A DNA stretch of 64,000 nt from CALKJU01 sp035326425 (GTDB taxonomy: Bacteria; Pseudomonadota; Alphaproteobacteria; Geminicoccales; Geminicoccaceae), in the NCBI GenBank assembly GCA_035326425.1, contig DAOLFG010000013.1:1-64000 (forward strand). The letters are read 5' to 3'. How positions within the stretch are numbered: the first letter of the stretch is position 1; each line of letters begins with the position of its first letter. Shown piece after piece: positions 40,565 to 47,803 of the stretch. The translations under genes were made by a program, and so were the position numbers. Below the pieces are notes generated by a model, which was not told the DNA's origin, made no database searches, and saw nothing but the letters and a program-made list of their open reading frames with translations.

Positions 40565-41665
40565 ATGAGCATCGCCGTCGTGGGAATCGTGGGTGCCGGC
40601 ACCATGGGCGGCGGCATCGCCACCAGTCTGACGCAGCACGGCATCGCCGTGCGGCTGTTCGACAACCGGCCGGAGGCGGCCCTGAAGGCGGCGGGGCAGG
40701 CCGAGGCATTCTATGCCCGCCTCGTCGAGCGGCAGCGCATGAAGCCCGAGGCGGCGAAGGCCGCGACGGCCCGTATCGTGCCGGCGGCGACCCTCGCCGA
40801 CACGGCCGGGGCCGATCTCGTGATCGAGGCGGTGTTCGAGGACTTCGACCTGAAGGCCCGGCTGCTCGACGAGCTGAGCCTGCTGGTGGCACCCACCACG
40901 CTGGTCGCCACCAACACCAGCTGCCTGCGGGTCAGCGACCTGGCGAAGCACATGCGGCTGCCGGAGCGCTTCCTCGGCCTGCACTATTTCAGCCCGGCCG
41001 CGGTCAACCCGATCGTCGAGGTGGTGAGCGGCGAGGCGACCTCGCCCGCGACCATCGAGACGGCGCTCGCCTTCACGCGCGCCACCGGCAAGCAGCCGCT
41101 GCGCTGCCGGGACTCCTACGGCTTCGCCATCAACCGCTTCTTCTGCCCCTACACCAACGAGGCGGTCCGGCTGCTCGACGAGGAGCTGGGCACCGCGGCC
41201 GAGATCGACGAGGTCGCCAAGGAGGCGCTGGGCGTGGCGGCGGGGCCGTTCCAGGTGATGAACCTCATCAAGCCACGCATCAACCTGCACGCCATCGGCA
41301 ACCTGGCGCCGCTCGGATCCTTCTACGCGCCGGCCGCCTCGATGGTGGCGGTGGGCGAGGCCGATCGGGCCTGGGAGATCGGCGAGGCCGGCGACATCGA
41401 GCCCGGCCGGCGCCGGCGCATCGCCGACCGCCTGCGGCTGGGCGCCTTCCTGCCCGTGCTGCAGGCGATCGACGAAGGCGTCGCCGAGCCTGCCGACTTC
41501 GATCGCGGGGCTCGCGAGGCCTTGAAGATGGGTCGGCCGCCCTGCGCCCTGATGGACGCGCTGGGCCGCGACGCGGTCGAGGATCTGCTGCGGCCGGCGG
41601 TGGCCGCCTATGGGATCGCCATGCCGAGGGCGCTCCAACGTGTCGGAAGCCTCGTCGAGGCCTGA
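40565..41665 (+). CDS. 3-hydroxyacyl-CoA dehydrogenase family protein
   Basis: NAD-dependent oxidoreductase of 366 aa. The Rossmann motif VGIVGAGTMGGGIATSL is at residues 6-22. Catalytic residues of the family are visible: the serine of ATNTSCL, the histidine of GLHYFSPAAVNPIVEVV and the asparagine of GFAINRFFCPY. A C-terminal HAD domain follows, including the repeat at 280-340. It would oxidise 3-hydroxyacyl-CoA in beta-oxidation or short-chain acid metabolism. The ATG at 40565 is used. A phasin gene follows, so a link to polyhydroxyalkanoate or acyl-CoA metabolism is plausible. Confidence 0.92.
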   Translation: MSIAVVGIVGAGTMGGGIATSLTQHGIAVRLFDNRPEAALKAAGQAEAFYARLVERQRMKPEAAKAATARIVPAATLADTAGADLVIEAVFEDFDLKARLLDELSLLVAPTTLVATNTSCLRVSDLAKHMRLPERFLGLHYFSPAAVNPIVEVVSGEATSPATIETALAFTRATGKQPLRCRDSYGFAINRFFCPYTNEAVRLLDEELGTAAEIDEVAKEALGVAAGPFQVMNLIKPRINLHAIGNLAPLGSFYAPAASMVAVGEADRAWEIGEAGDIEPGRRRRIADRLRLGAFLPVLQAIDEGVAEPADFDRGAREALKMGRPPCALMDALGRDAVEDLLRPAVAAYGIAMPRALQRVGSLVEA

Positions 41666-41695
41666 GGCGAACCGCCGCGGGCGGGGATGATGAAA

Positions 41696-41766
41696 TTTGC
41701 TGCACTGCACAAGGCGAGGGGTTGCGGAATCGGGACATGCGCCCTAGCTTATTGTGCGTTGCAGCA
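41696..41766 (+). promoter_or_regulatory. candidate PhaR-type sites before the phasin gene
   Basis: TTTGCTGCACTGCACAA (41696-41712) and TTGTGCGTTGCAGCA (41752-41766) are rich in TGC/GCA dyads of the kind bound by PhaR, the repressor of phasin genes in polyhydroxyalkanoate producers. Both precede the phasin start by 30-100 bases. The family pattern is established; this instance is inferred. Confidence 0.45.
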
Positions 41767-41795
41767 TGACGTTCCATCCTTTTGGGAGAACCCTC

Positions 41796-42200
41796 GTGGA
41801 GAAGTCGACCGCCAAGGCTGAGCTGAAGCTTCCCGAGCTGCCCAAGCTCGTGATGCCGAAGTTCGACCTGGACGCGTGGATCGCGTTGCAGAAGGCCAAC
41901 GTCGAGACCGTGATCGCGGCTCAGAAGATCTTCTTCGACCTGTTCCAGACCGTCAGCAAGCGCCAGGCCGAGCTGTTCAAGGAGATGGTCGGCAAGGTCG
42001 AGGGCAGCGTGAAGGGCGGCTTCGACAGCAAGAAGCAGCCGGCGGCCTATGTCGACGAGGCCAAGGCGGCGATCGAGAAGGCCATGGCCGACGCCAAGGA
42101 GACCATGGATCTGGGCCTGAAGGCGCAGGCCGAGGTGGTCGACCTGCTCGTGAAGCGCGCCACCGCCAACTTCGACCAGGTCAAGTCGCTCGCGGCCTGA
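41796..42200 (+). CDS. phasin family protein
   Basis: Small amphipathic helical protein of 134 aa. The phasin region (about 25-125: LDAWIALQKANVETVIAAQKIFFDLFQTVSKRQAELFKEMVGKV) is preceded by a Pro/Lys-rich KLPELPKLVMPKF N-terminus. Phasins coat polyhydroxyalkanoate granules and affect their number and size. The GTG at 41796 has GGGAGA about 6 bases upstream; an ATG at 41766 is an alternative. The stretch KAAIEKAMADAKETMDLGLKAQAEVVDLL is typical of the family's long helix. PhaR-like elements in the upstream region support the assignment. Confidence 0.88.
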   Translation: MEKSTAKAELKLPELPKLVMPKFDLDAWIALQKANVETVIAAQKIFFDLFQTVSKRQAELFKEMVGKVEGSVKGGFDSKKQPAAYVDEAKAAIEKAMADAKETMDLGLKAQAEVVDLLVKRATANFDQVKSLAA

Positions 42201-42220
42201 CCGCAGACCGACGTCGCTCT

Positions 42221-42298
42221 GGCCTCGCGGTTCGGCGAGGCCGCTTGACGGCTCCGGCAGCTCGCCTCGCGAGGCGCCCGGAGCCGTTCGTGTTTCGT
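42221..42298. terminator. hairpins between phasin and convergent mlaC
   Basis: GGCCTCGC-GGTTCG-GCGAGGCC (42221-42242) and ACGGCTCCGG (42248) to CCGGAGCCGT (42287) with an inner GCCTCGCGAGGC palindrome lie between two convergent genes. The second stem is followed by TCGTGTTTCG on the plus strand. Likely a bidirectional terminator, strongest for the phasin gene. Confidence 0.6.
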
Positions 42299-42305
42299 AT
42301 GGCCT

Positions 42306-42938
42306 TCAGGAGGCCGCCATCCTGGCGGATGTGCGGCGTTCCATCTGGTCCAGCAGGCCGTCCAGGCCCTTCTGCGTGATCACGGCGTCGAACTCGTTGC
42401 GCCATGCGAGGGCGAGGCTGACACCTTCGACGACCACGTCGAGGATCCGCCAGCCGCCGTCGTCCCGCGTGACGCGCCAGTCGATGGCGATCGGCGCATC
42501 GCCGTCGCGCCTGGCCTTGGCCGGCACCACCATGTCGCCCGCCGTCAGCGGCCGCGGCGTGCCCACCTCCAGCCGGTAGCCCCGCGCCTCGCCCAGCCTG
42601 CTGCCGTAGGTCGCCCGCAGGTAGGATGGCAGCAACGCCACGAACCGTCGCTTCTGCGCTTCGGTGGCGATGCGCCAGTGTCGCCCCAGCACCGCCCTCG
42701 CCAGTCGTTCCACCGCTACGTTGCGGGCGAGCAGCTGCTCGACCTGCTGGCCCCGCTCGGCCTCCGGCAGCCCGGTCGAGGCGAGGTCGACGATCCTCTC
42801 GGTCACGTCGCGCACCACCTCGGCGGGCTCGGTCGTGGCGGCCCGCGCCCCGCCGGCCGTCGTCATGACGAGCAGTCCCGCCAAGACCCATGCGAGCACC
42901 GGCCGCCGAAGCCAGCCGGGAGAACAGGACGGACTCAT
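42306..42938 (-). CDS. second MlaC-family phospholipid-binding protein
   Basis: Periplasmic MlaC/Ttg2D homologue, 210 aa. A signal peptide ends around residue 33 (GGARAAT). Family features are VERLARAVLGRHWRIATEAQKRRFVALLPSYLRATYG and IDWRVTRDDGGWRILDVVVEGVSLALAWRNEFDAVI. The ATG at 42938 has GAGG about 6 bases upstream; a longer frame to 42974 is less likely. It too has no Mla membrane partners nearby, so the window has two orphan MlaC proteins that differ clearly in sequence. It converges on the phasin gene and is divergent from the epimerase-like gene. Confidence 0.87.
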   Translation of the reverse strand: MSPSCSPGWLRRPVLAWVLAGLLVMTTAGGARAATTEPAEVVRDVTERIVDLASTGLPEAERGQQVEQLLARNVAVERLARAVLGRHWRIATEAQKRRFVALLPSYLRATYGSRLGEARGYRLEVGTPRPLTAGDMVVPAKARRDGDAPIAIDWRVTRDDGGWRILDVVVEGVSLALAWRNEFDAVITQKGLDGLLDQMERRTSARMAAS

Positions 42939-43074
42939 CTCGATCCTCGTTGCCGCCATCCGCATCCGTAGCATTCGGCCGGCGCTGTTTCACGCCGATG
43001 CCGACCCGTTGGGCAACGCCGTCCCGGCCGCCTATGTTCCTCGGGCGAACGGACCAACAGCCAGGGGCTCGCCC

Positions 43075-44004
43075 ATGCATGTCTTCGTCACCGGTGCCAC
43101 CGGCTACATCGGCGGCACGATCGCCGCCCGCCTCCTGGCCGCCGGCCACGAGGTGAGCGGCCTGGCGCGCGATCCTGCCAAGGCCGTCCTGCTGGAGAAG
43201 CGCGGCATCGTTCCGGTGGCGGGCTCGCTCGACGATCTCGACGCATTGGGCCGCGCATGCCGGCGTGCCGATGCCGCGATCAATGCGGCGAGCTCGGACC
43301 ATCGTGCGGCGGTCGAGGCCTGCCTCGATGCCCTTGCCGGCACCGGCAAGCCGTTCCTCCATACCAGCGGCAGCAGCATCGTCGCCGACGACGCCGAGGG
43401 CGAGCCCGGCGATGCGGTGTTCGACGAGGACACAGCCTTCACGCCGCCGCCGCTCCGGGTGGCCAGGGTCGTTCTCGACCGCGACATCCGGGCGGCCTCG
43501 GCCCGCGGTGTGCGCAGCGTCGTGCTGTGCAACAGCCTGATCTATGGCCGGGGGCTCGGCCTGCACGAGGAAAGCGTGCAGGTGCCGAGCCTGGTGGCGC
43601 TGGCGAGGCAGCGCGGCGTCGCCAGCCATGTCGGCCGCGGCCTCAATGTCTGGTCGACGGTGCATGTCGAGGACGTGGCCGACCTCTATCTGCTGGCGCT
43701 GGAGAAGGCGCCGGGCGGCAGCTTCTATTTCGTCGAGCACGGCGAGTCGTCGTTCCGCGACATGGCACGCGCCATCGGCCGTACGCTCGGCCTGGGCGAG
43801 CGCACCGAGCCGTGGCCGATCGCCGAGGCCGTCGCCGCCTGGGGCGAGGGCAAGGCCCGCTTCACCATGGCCTCCAACAGCCGCGTGCGCGCTGCCAGAG
43901 CGAGGGCGGAGCTGGGCTGGCGGCCGAGCCGGCCCTCGGTGATCGCCGACATCGAATCCGGCTGGTACCTGGCCGCGAGGTCCGGAACATCGACGCACGG
44001 ATGA
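43075..44004 (+). CDS. NAD-dependent epimerase/dehydratase family protein
   Basis: Extended SDR-type NAD(P)-binding protein of 309 aa. The nucleotide-binding motif VTGATGYIGGTIAARLLAAGHEV is at residues 5-27. The region LHTSGSSIVADDAEGE and the downstream YGRGLGLHEESVQ match the atypical SDR 'NAD-dependent epimerase' group in which the usual Tyr-x3-Lys is not obvious. The ATG at 43075 starts the Rossmann domain directly. It is followed by a strong hairpin (44100-44137), so it may be monocistronic. Substrate unknown. Confidence 0.85.
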   Translation: MHVFVTGATGYIGGTIAARLLAAGHEVSGLARDPAKAVLLEKRGIVPVAGSLDDLDALGRACRRADAAINAASSDHRAAVEACLDALAGTGKPFLHTSGSSIVADDAEGEPGDAVFDEDTAFTPPPLRVARVVLDRDIRAASARGVRSVVLCNSLIYGRGLGLHEESVQVPSLVALARQRGVASHVGRGLNVWSTVHVEDVADLYLLALEKAPGGSFYFVEHGESSFRDMARAIGRTLGLGERTEPWPIAEAVAAWGEGKARFTMASNSRVRAARARAELGWRPSRPSVIADIESGWYLAARSGTSTHG

Positions 44005-44099
44005 AACCGGGCGGGCAGGTGTTGCGTTCAGACAGCGCACGGGGCAGGGCATCGACCCTCGTGGTCGCCGTGCCTCTGCGCTCGGCCCTGCGCGTGTGC

Positions 44100-44137
44100 G
44101 AAGGCCGGCGGCTTCCAGTCGCCGGCCTTCGTCGTTT
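44100..44137 (+). terminator. terminator after the epimerase-like gene
   Basis: GAAGGCCGGCG pairs perfectly (11 bp) with CGCCGGCCTTC around a 9-nt loop, followed by GTCGTTT. It lies about 95 bases after the epimerase stop and before the metallo-hydrolase gene. Confidence 0.65.
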
Positions 44138-44205
44138 GCGCCTTCGCCGTTTGCGGATGCCGGCCCGCCGCTGCTAGGTAGCATCCTGCATCCGGAGCAA
44201 GCGCC

Positions 44206-45756
44206 ATGCCCGTCCGCCTGACCTTCCACGGTGCGGCCTCCACCGTCACCGGCTCGTGCTATCTGGTCGAGCACGACCGTGGCCGCTTCCTGGTCGACTG
44301 CGGCATGTTCCAGGGCACCAAGACCATCCGCGAGCTCAACTATCGCCCGTTCCCCTTCGATCCCCGCGCCATCGACCATCTCCTGCTGACCCATGCCCAC
44401 ATCGACCACAGCGGGCTGGTTCCGAAGCTCGCCAAGCACGGATTCGCGGGCGCCATCCTGGCCACCGAGCCGACGCTCGACCTGCTGAAGTTCATGCTGC
44501 CCGACAGCGGCCACATCCAGGAGTTCGAAGTCCAGCGGCTGAACGAGCGCAACAGACGGCGCGGCCAGCCGACCGTCGAGCCGATCTACACCCGTGCCGA
44601 CGCCGAATCCTGCCTGAGGCTCGGCCGCGAGGTCGCCTACGGCCGGTGGATCGAGCCCGGTCCCGGCCTGCGTGCCCGCTGGTGGAACGCCGGCCACATC
44701 CTGGGCTCGGCCTCGATCGAGGTCGAGGTGGCCGACGGTGGCCGGCCGGTGCGGATCCTGTTCTCCGGCGACATCGGCCCGGACGAGAAGGCCTTCCACG
44801 CCGACCCCGAGGGCCCCTCCGGCATCGACCACCTGCTGGTCGAGAGCACCTATGGCGACCGCGACCGCGAGGACACCACGCTGGAGCAGCGGCTGTCGCG
44901 CCTCGAGGCCGAGGTGCGCGACGCGCTGGCCGCCGGCGGCAACCTGCTGATTCCGGCCTTCGCCGTCGAGCGCACCCAGGAGGTGCTGGACGGCCTGGCG
45001 AAGCTGATGCGCGACGGCCGGGTGCCGCACGCCACCATCTATATCGACTCGCCCCTGGCCCGCGACGTCACCCGCGTCTTCGCCGAGCACGGCGACCGGC
45101 TGTTCGACGGTGCCGATGTGCGTTTCACCGAGACCGTAGCCGAGAGCAAGGCCATCAACGCCATCCGCGGCGGCGCCATCGTCATGGCCGCCAGCGGCAT
45201 GTGCGAGGCCGGCCGCATCCGCCATCACCTGAAGAACAATCTGTGGAAGCCCGAGGCGACGGTACTGTTCGTCGGCTACCAGGCGCCGGGATCGCTCGGC
45301 CAGCTCATCCAGAGCGGCGAGCCGCGCGTGCGTATCGAAGGCGACGAGATCGCGGTGAAGGCCCGCATCCGCTCGATCGACTCGTTCTCGGCCCATGCCG
45401 ACCAGAAGGAGCTGGTGGCCTGGGTGGAGGAGCGCCTGCCCGTCCATGGCCGCATCTTCCTGGTCCACGGCGAGCCCACCGCCATGACGGTGTTCGCGCA
45501 GCATCTGGCCGCCATCGGCTGCGATCCGTCGCGGATCGTGATGCCGGCGCTCGACGAAGGCTTCGACCTGCGCGCCGAGACCGCCGAGCCCACCGTCTCG
45601 ACGCCGCGCCTGGCACCCGCCGAGGCCGAGGCCCACGAGGACTGGCACAACCTGCACTCGCGCCTGCTGCTGGATCTGGCCCAACGGCTCGGCGAGGCGC
45701 CGGACGACGCGGCGCGGCGGGAGATGCTGGAGCGCATTCGCAGCGCGATGGCTTGA
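44206..45756 (+). CDS. beta-CASP metallo-beta-lactamase-fold RNA hydrolase
   Basis: Predicted RNA-processing nuclease of 516 aa, of the MBL plus beta-CASP family (RNase J/CPSF-like). The zinc-binding motif LLLTHAHIDHSG is at residues 62-73. Other motifs are FSGDIGPDEKAFH, STYGDRDRE and the beta-CASP region (GNLLIPAFAVERTQEVLDGLAKL, SIDSPLARDV-like, AASGMCEAGRIRHHLKNN). The RMMBL motif SIDSFSAHADQKELVAWVEE and FLVHGEPTAM complete the metal site. The ATG at 44206 is clear. It would cleave or trim RNA in the cytoplasm. MazEF follows, 64 bases on, with its own promoter. Confidence 0.92.
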   Translation: MPVRLTFHGAASTVTGSCYLVEHDRGRFLVDCGMFQGTKTIRELNYRPFPFDPRAIDHLLLTHAHIDHSGLVPKLAKHGFAGAILATEPTLDLLKFMLPDSGHIQEFEVQRLNERNRRRGQPTVEPIYTRADAESCLRLGREVAYGRWIEPGPGLRARWWNAGHILGSASIEVEVADGGRPVRILFSGDIGPDEKAFHADPEGPSGIDHLLVESTYGDRDREDTTLEQRLSRLEAEVRDALAAGGNLLIPAFAVERTQEVLDGLAKLMRDGRVPHATIYIDSPLARDVTRVFAEHGDRLFDGADVRFTETVAESKAINAIRGGAIVMAASGMCEAGRIRHHLKNNLWKPEATVLFVGYQAPGSLGQLIQSGEPRVRIEGDEIAVKARIRSIDSFSAHADQKELVAWVEERLPVHGRIFLVHGEPTAMTVFAQHLAAIGCDPSRIVMPALDEGFDLRAETAEPTVSTPRLAPAEAEAHEDWHNLHSRLLLDLAQRLGEAPDDAARREMLERIRSAMA

Positions 45757-45759
45757 GTC

Positions 45760-45789
45760 TTGTCGGTAGCGGCTCTACGACGTATATAC
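45760..45789 (+). promoter_or_regulatory. mazEF promoter with palindromic operator
   Basis: TTGTCG (45760-45765) and TATATA (45783-45788) are separated by 17 bases, a good sigma-70-type pair about 33 bases before mazE. The -10 overlaps the 8-bp palindrome GTATATAC, a natural site for MazE/MazEF autorepression. Confidence 0.55.
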
Positions 45790-45820
45790 TTTTCGCCACC
45801 TCTGCTGGAGCCCGAAGTCC

Positions 45821-46060
45821 ATGCGCGCTCATGTCGCTCGCTGGGGCAACAGCCTCGCTTTGCGTATCCCTCGCCATGTGGCGAATGCTCTGAGCCTCGA
45901 GCCGGGGCGAGGCGTCGAGCTGACCATCGAGAACGCCGCCATGGTTGTCCGACCCCTGGTCGGGGCCTCGGATCTCGATCGGCTGTTGGCCGGCATCACG
46001 CCCGATAACCTGCCCGACGACCTGCCAGGCGATGGGCCGATGGGGCGCGAACGGCTCTGA
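45821..46060 (+). CDS. mazE: MazE-type antitoxin (AbrB fold)
   Basis: Antitoxin of 79 aa. The swapped-hairpin AbrB domain at residues 3-48 (VARWGNSLALRIPRHVANALSL) binds DNA; the acidic C-terminus (DNLPDDLPGDGPMGRE) should neutralise the toxin. The ATG at 45821 follows GGAG. Its TGA overlaps the MazF ATG by one base (TGATG), so synthesis is coupled. It would repress its own promoter at the GTATATAC element. Confidence 0.9.
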   Translation: MRAHVARWGNSLALRIPRHVANALSLEPGRGVELTIENAAMVVRPLVGASDLDRLLAGITPDNLPDDLPGDGPMGRERL

Positions 46061-46395
46061 TGGCCGCACCGGAACGCGGCGACCTGGTCTGGCTGGACTT
46101 CTCGCCGCATGCAGGCCGCGAGCAGGCCGAGCGGCGCCCGGCCATTGTCCTGTCGCCGCGCGCCTATCACCAGAAGACGCCCTACGTCGTCGTCTGCCCG
46201 ATCACCAGCCGGATCAAGGGCTATCCGTTCGAGGTCGTCCTGCCGGCTGGGCTGGTGGTGAGCGGCGCGGTGCTCGCCGATCAGCTCAAGAGCGTCGATC
46301 GCCATGGCCGCAGGATCGAGAGGGTTGGAACCGCGCCTGCGGAGGTTCTGGCTGAAATAGACAATCGACTGCGTGCTCTGTTGTCCCTGGCGTAG
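46060..46395 (+). CDS. mazF: MazF-type mRNA interferase toxin
   Basis: Toxin of 111 aa, a predicted sequence-specific endoribonuclease. The core RGDLVWLDFSPHAGREQAERRPAIVLSPRAYH is typical, with the catalytic arginine in ERRPAIVLS and a conserved threonine/serine in PITSRIKGYPFEV. The DQLKSVD segment is the MazF dimer motif. It overlaps mazE by one base. Its stop abuts the larB stop of the opposite strand with no intergenic base, and no terminator is seen. The neighbourhood of a beta-CASP RNase is probably chance. Confidence 0.92.
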   Translation: MAAPERGDLVWLDFSPHAGREQAERRPAIVLSPRAYHQKTPYVVVCPITSRIKGYPFEVVLPAGLVVSGAVLADQLKSVDRHGRRIERVGTAPAEVLAEIDNRLRALLSLA

Positions 46396-47031
46396 CTACT
46401 CGCGAGCCCGCAACATCCTCACCGCCGCGCAGGCGGCGCCGTAGCCATTGTCGATGTTCACCGCCACCACACCCGGCGCGCAGCTCGCCAGCGCCGAGGT
46501 CAGTGCCGCATGGCCTCCCGCCGCCACGCCGTAGCCGGTAGCACAGGGCACCGCGATCAGCACGCCGCCGATCAGCCCGCCGAGCACGCTGAACAGGGCG
46601 CCCTCCATGCCGGCCACGGCGATCACCACCGGGAACTCGGCCAGCCGGTCGCGGCGCTCGAGCAGGCGCCACAGCCCGGCCACTCCGACATCGACGAAGC
46701 GCTCGGCGGCTAGGCCGTGGAAGCGCAGGCTGCGCTGCGCCTCGGCGGCGACCGGCAGGTCCGAGCTGCCGGCGGTCACGATCGCCACCCGCGCCGGACC
46801 CGCTGGCTCCGGGCAGTCGCCGAGGAAGGCGGTGCGCGAGACCGGGTCGTAGTCGAGCACCGCCGGCAGGGCGGCATGCTGCTCGGGCGACAGCCGGGTC
46901 AGCAGCAGGCGGGCAGGGGCGGCCTCGACGATCGCCGCCAGCTGTGCCGCCGACTTGCGCTCGCAGAAGATCGCCTCGGGCAGGCCGATGCGGCGCTCGC
47001 GCCCGAGGTCGAGGATGACGTCATCGCCCAT
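46396..47031 (-). CDS. larB: LarB-type pyridinium-3,5-biscarboxylic acid mononucleotide synthase
   Basis: Cofactor enzyme of 211 aa, first in building the nickel-pincer nucleotide of LarA: it carboxylates and hydrolyses nicotinic acid adenine dinucleotide. The PurE-like core is clear: VAIVTAGSSDLPVAAEA, FVDVGVAGLWRLLER, VIAVAGMEGALFSVLGGLIGGVLIAVP and VNIDNGYGAACAA. The N-terminal helical region of about 40 residues found in many LarB proteins is absent here; the frame extends to 47118, but over the larE gene. It overlaps larE by 11 bases, last in larA-larC-larE-larB order. The short form may still work. Confidence 0.9.
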   Translation of the reverse strand: MGDDVILDLGRERRIGLPEAIFCERKSAAQLAAIVEAAPARLLLTRLSPEQHAALPAVLDYDPVSRTAFLGDCPEPAGPARVAIVTAGSSDLPVAAEAQRSLRFHGLAAERFVDVGVAGLWRLLERRDRLAEFPVVIAVAGMEGALFSVLGGLIGGVLIAVPCATGYGVAAGGHAALTSALASCAPGVVAVNIDNGYGAACAAVRMLRARE

Positions 47032-47803
47032 GGAGGAAGGCGCTGCCCCGGCTGTAGGCGGCGACGGCGACCGGCTCGTCCAGCCCTTGCGCCTCGGCGA
47101 TTCGGCGTCCGAGCGCATCGGGGTCGGCGACGCCGGCCAGCGTCGCCTCGTCCAGCTCGACCACCACGCCCGAGGCGCGCAGCCGGCAGCGCGCCGTCGC
47201 CTGCGGGAACTCCCGCCGCAGCAGCCGCTCGACCTCGAGCACCAGCCTCAGCCGGCCGACCGTCACCGGCATGCCGGTCTCGATCCGGCTCGACAGGCAG
47301 GGCGAGGCCGGCAGCTCGGCCAGGTCGTCCAATCCTTCCTCGGCAGCCAGCGCCCGCACCGTCGCCTTGTCGATCCCGGCCTCGACCAGCGGATGGCGCA
47401 CGCCGTGCTGCGCCGCCGCCGTGAGCCCGGGCCGGAAATCGCCCAGATCGTCGAGATTGGCGCCCGACGCCATCGGCCAGTCGGTGTGGCGGCGGATGGT
47501 GCCGTAGAGGTCGGTCTTGCAGAAATAGCAGCGGTCGACCGGGTTGGCGGCATAGGCCGGGTCAGCCAGCTCGCCGGCGTCGACGACATGCAGCACCCAG
47601 CCGTCGCGCGCCGCATAGGCCCGCACTCGCTCCGTCGCCTCGGGCGGCACGGCCGCCGAGGCGGCATGGAACATCGCGACGCGCGATCCCAGCGTCCGCC
47701 GCGCCAGCCAGGCCAGGGTCATGCTGTCGACCCCGCCGCTCACCGCCACCGCCAGACGATCGAACTCGCCGAGGATCGCGGCCAGCCGCTCGCGCGCCGT
47801 CAT
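47021..47803 (-). CDS. larE: LarE-type sulfur-donating enzyme
   Basis: ATP-dependent sulfurtransferase of 260 aa, which adenylates the LarB product and adds sulfur to it. The PP-loop is SGGVDSM (22-28). Cysteines are C92 and C95 (RCYFCK) and C169 (ASPCLSSR). C169 matches the position of the sulfur-donor Cys176 in Lactiplantibacillus LarE; the C92/C95 pair could support the cluster form. The ATG at 47803 overlaps the larC stop by ATGA. It acts in the cytoplasm with LarB and LarC. Confidence 0.93.
   Translation of the reverse strand: MTARERLAAILGEFDRLAVAVSGGVDSMTLAWLARRTLGSRVAMFHAASAAVPPEATERVRAYAARDGWVLHVVDAGELADPAYAANPVDRCYFCKTDLYGTIRRHTDWPMASGANLDDLGDFRPGLTAAAQHGVRHPLVEAGIDKATVRALAAEEGLDDLAELPASPCLSSRIETGMPVTVGRLRLVLEVERLLRREFPQATARCRLRASGVVVELDEATLAGVADPDALGRRIAEAQGLDEPVAVAAYSRGSAFLHGR

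Noticed and set aside
42181..45684. 1167-aa minus-strand open frame over the metallo-hydrolase, epimerase and mlaC genes
   Set aside because: It lies across several well-recognised genes on both strands in shadow frames, a GC-rich artefact.
45760..46395. mazEF plus the beta-CASP nuclease as a defence island
   Set aside because: The nuclease looks like a housekeeping RNA-processing enzyme with a separate start, and no restriction, CRISPR or phage genes are nearby.
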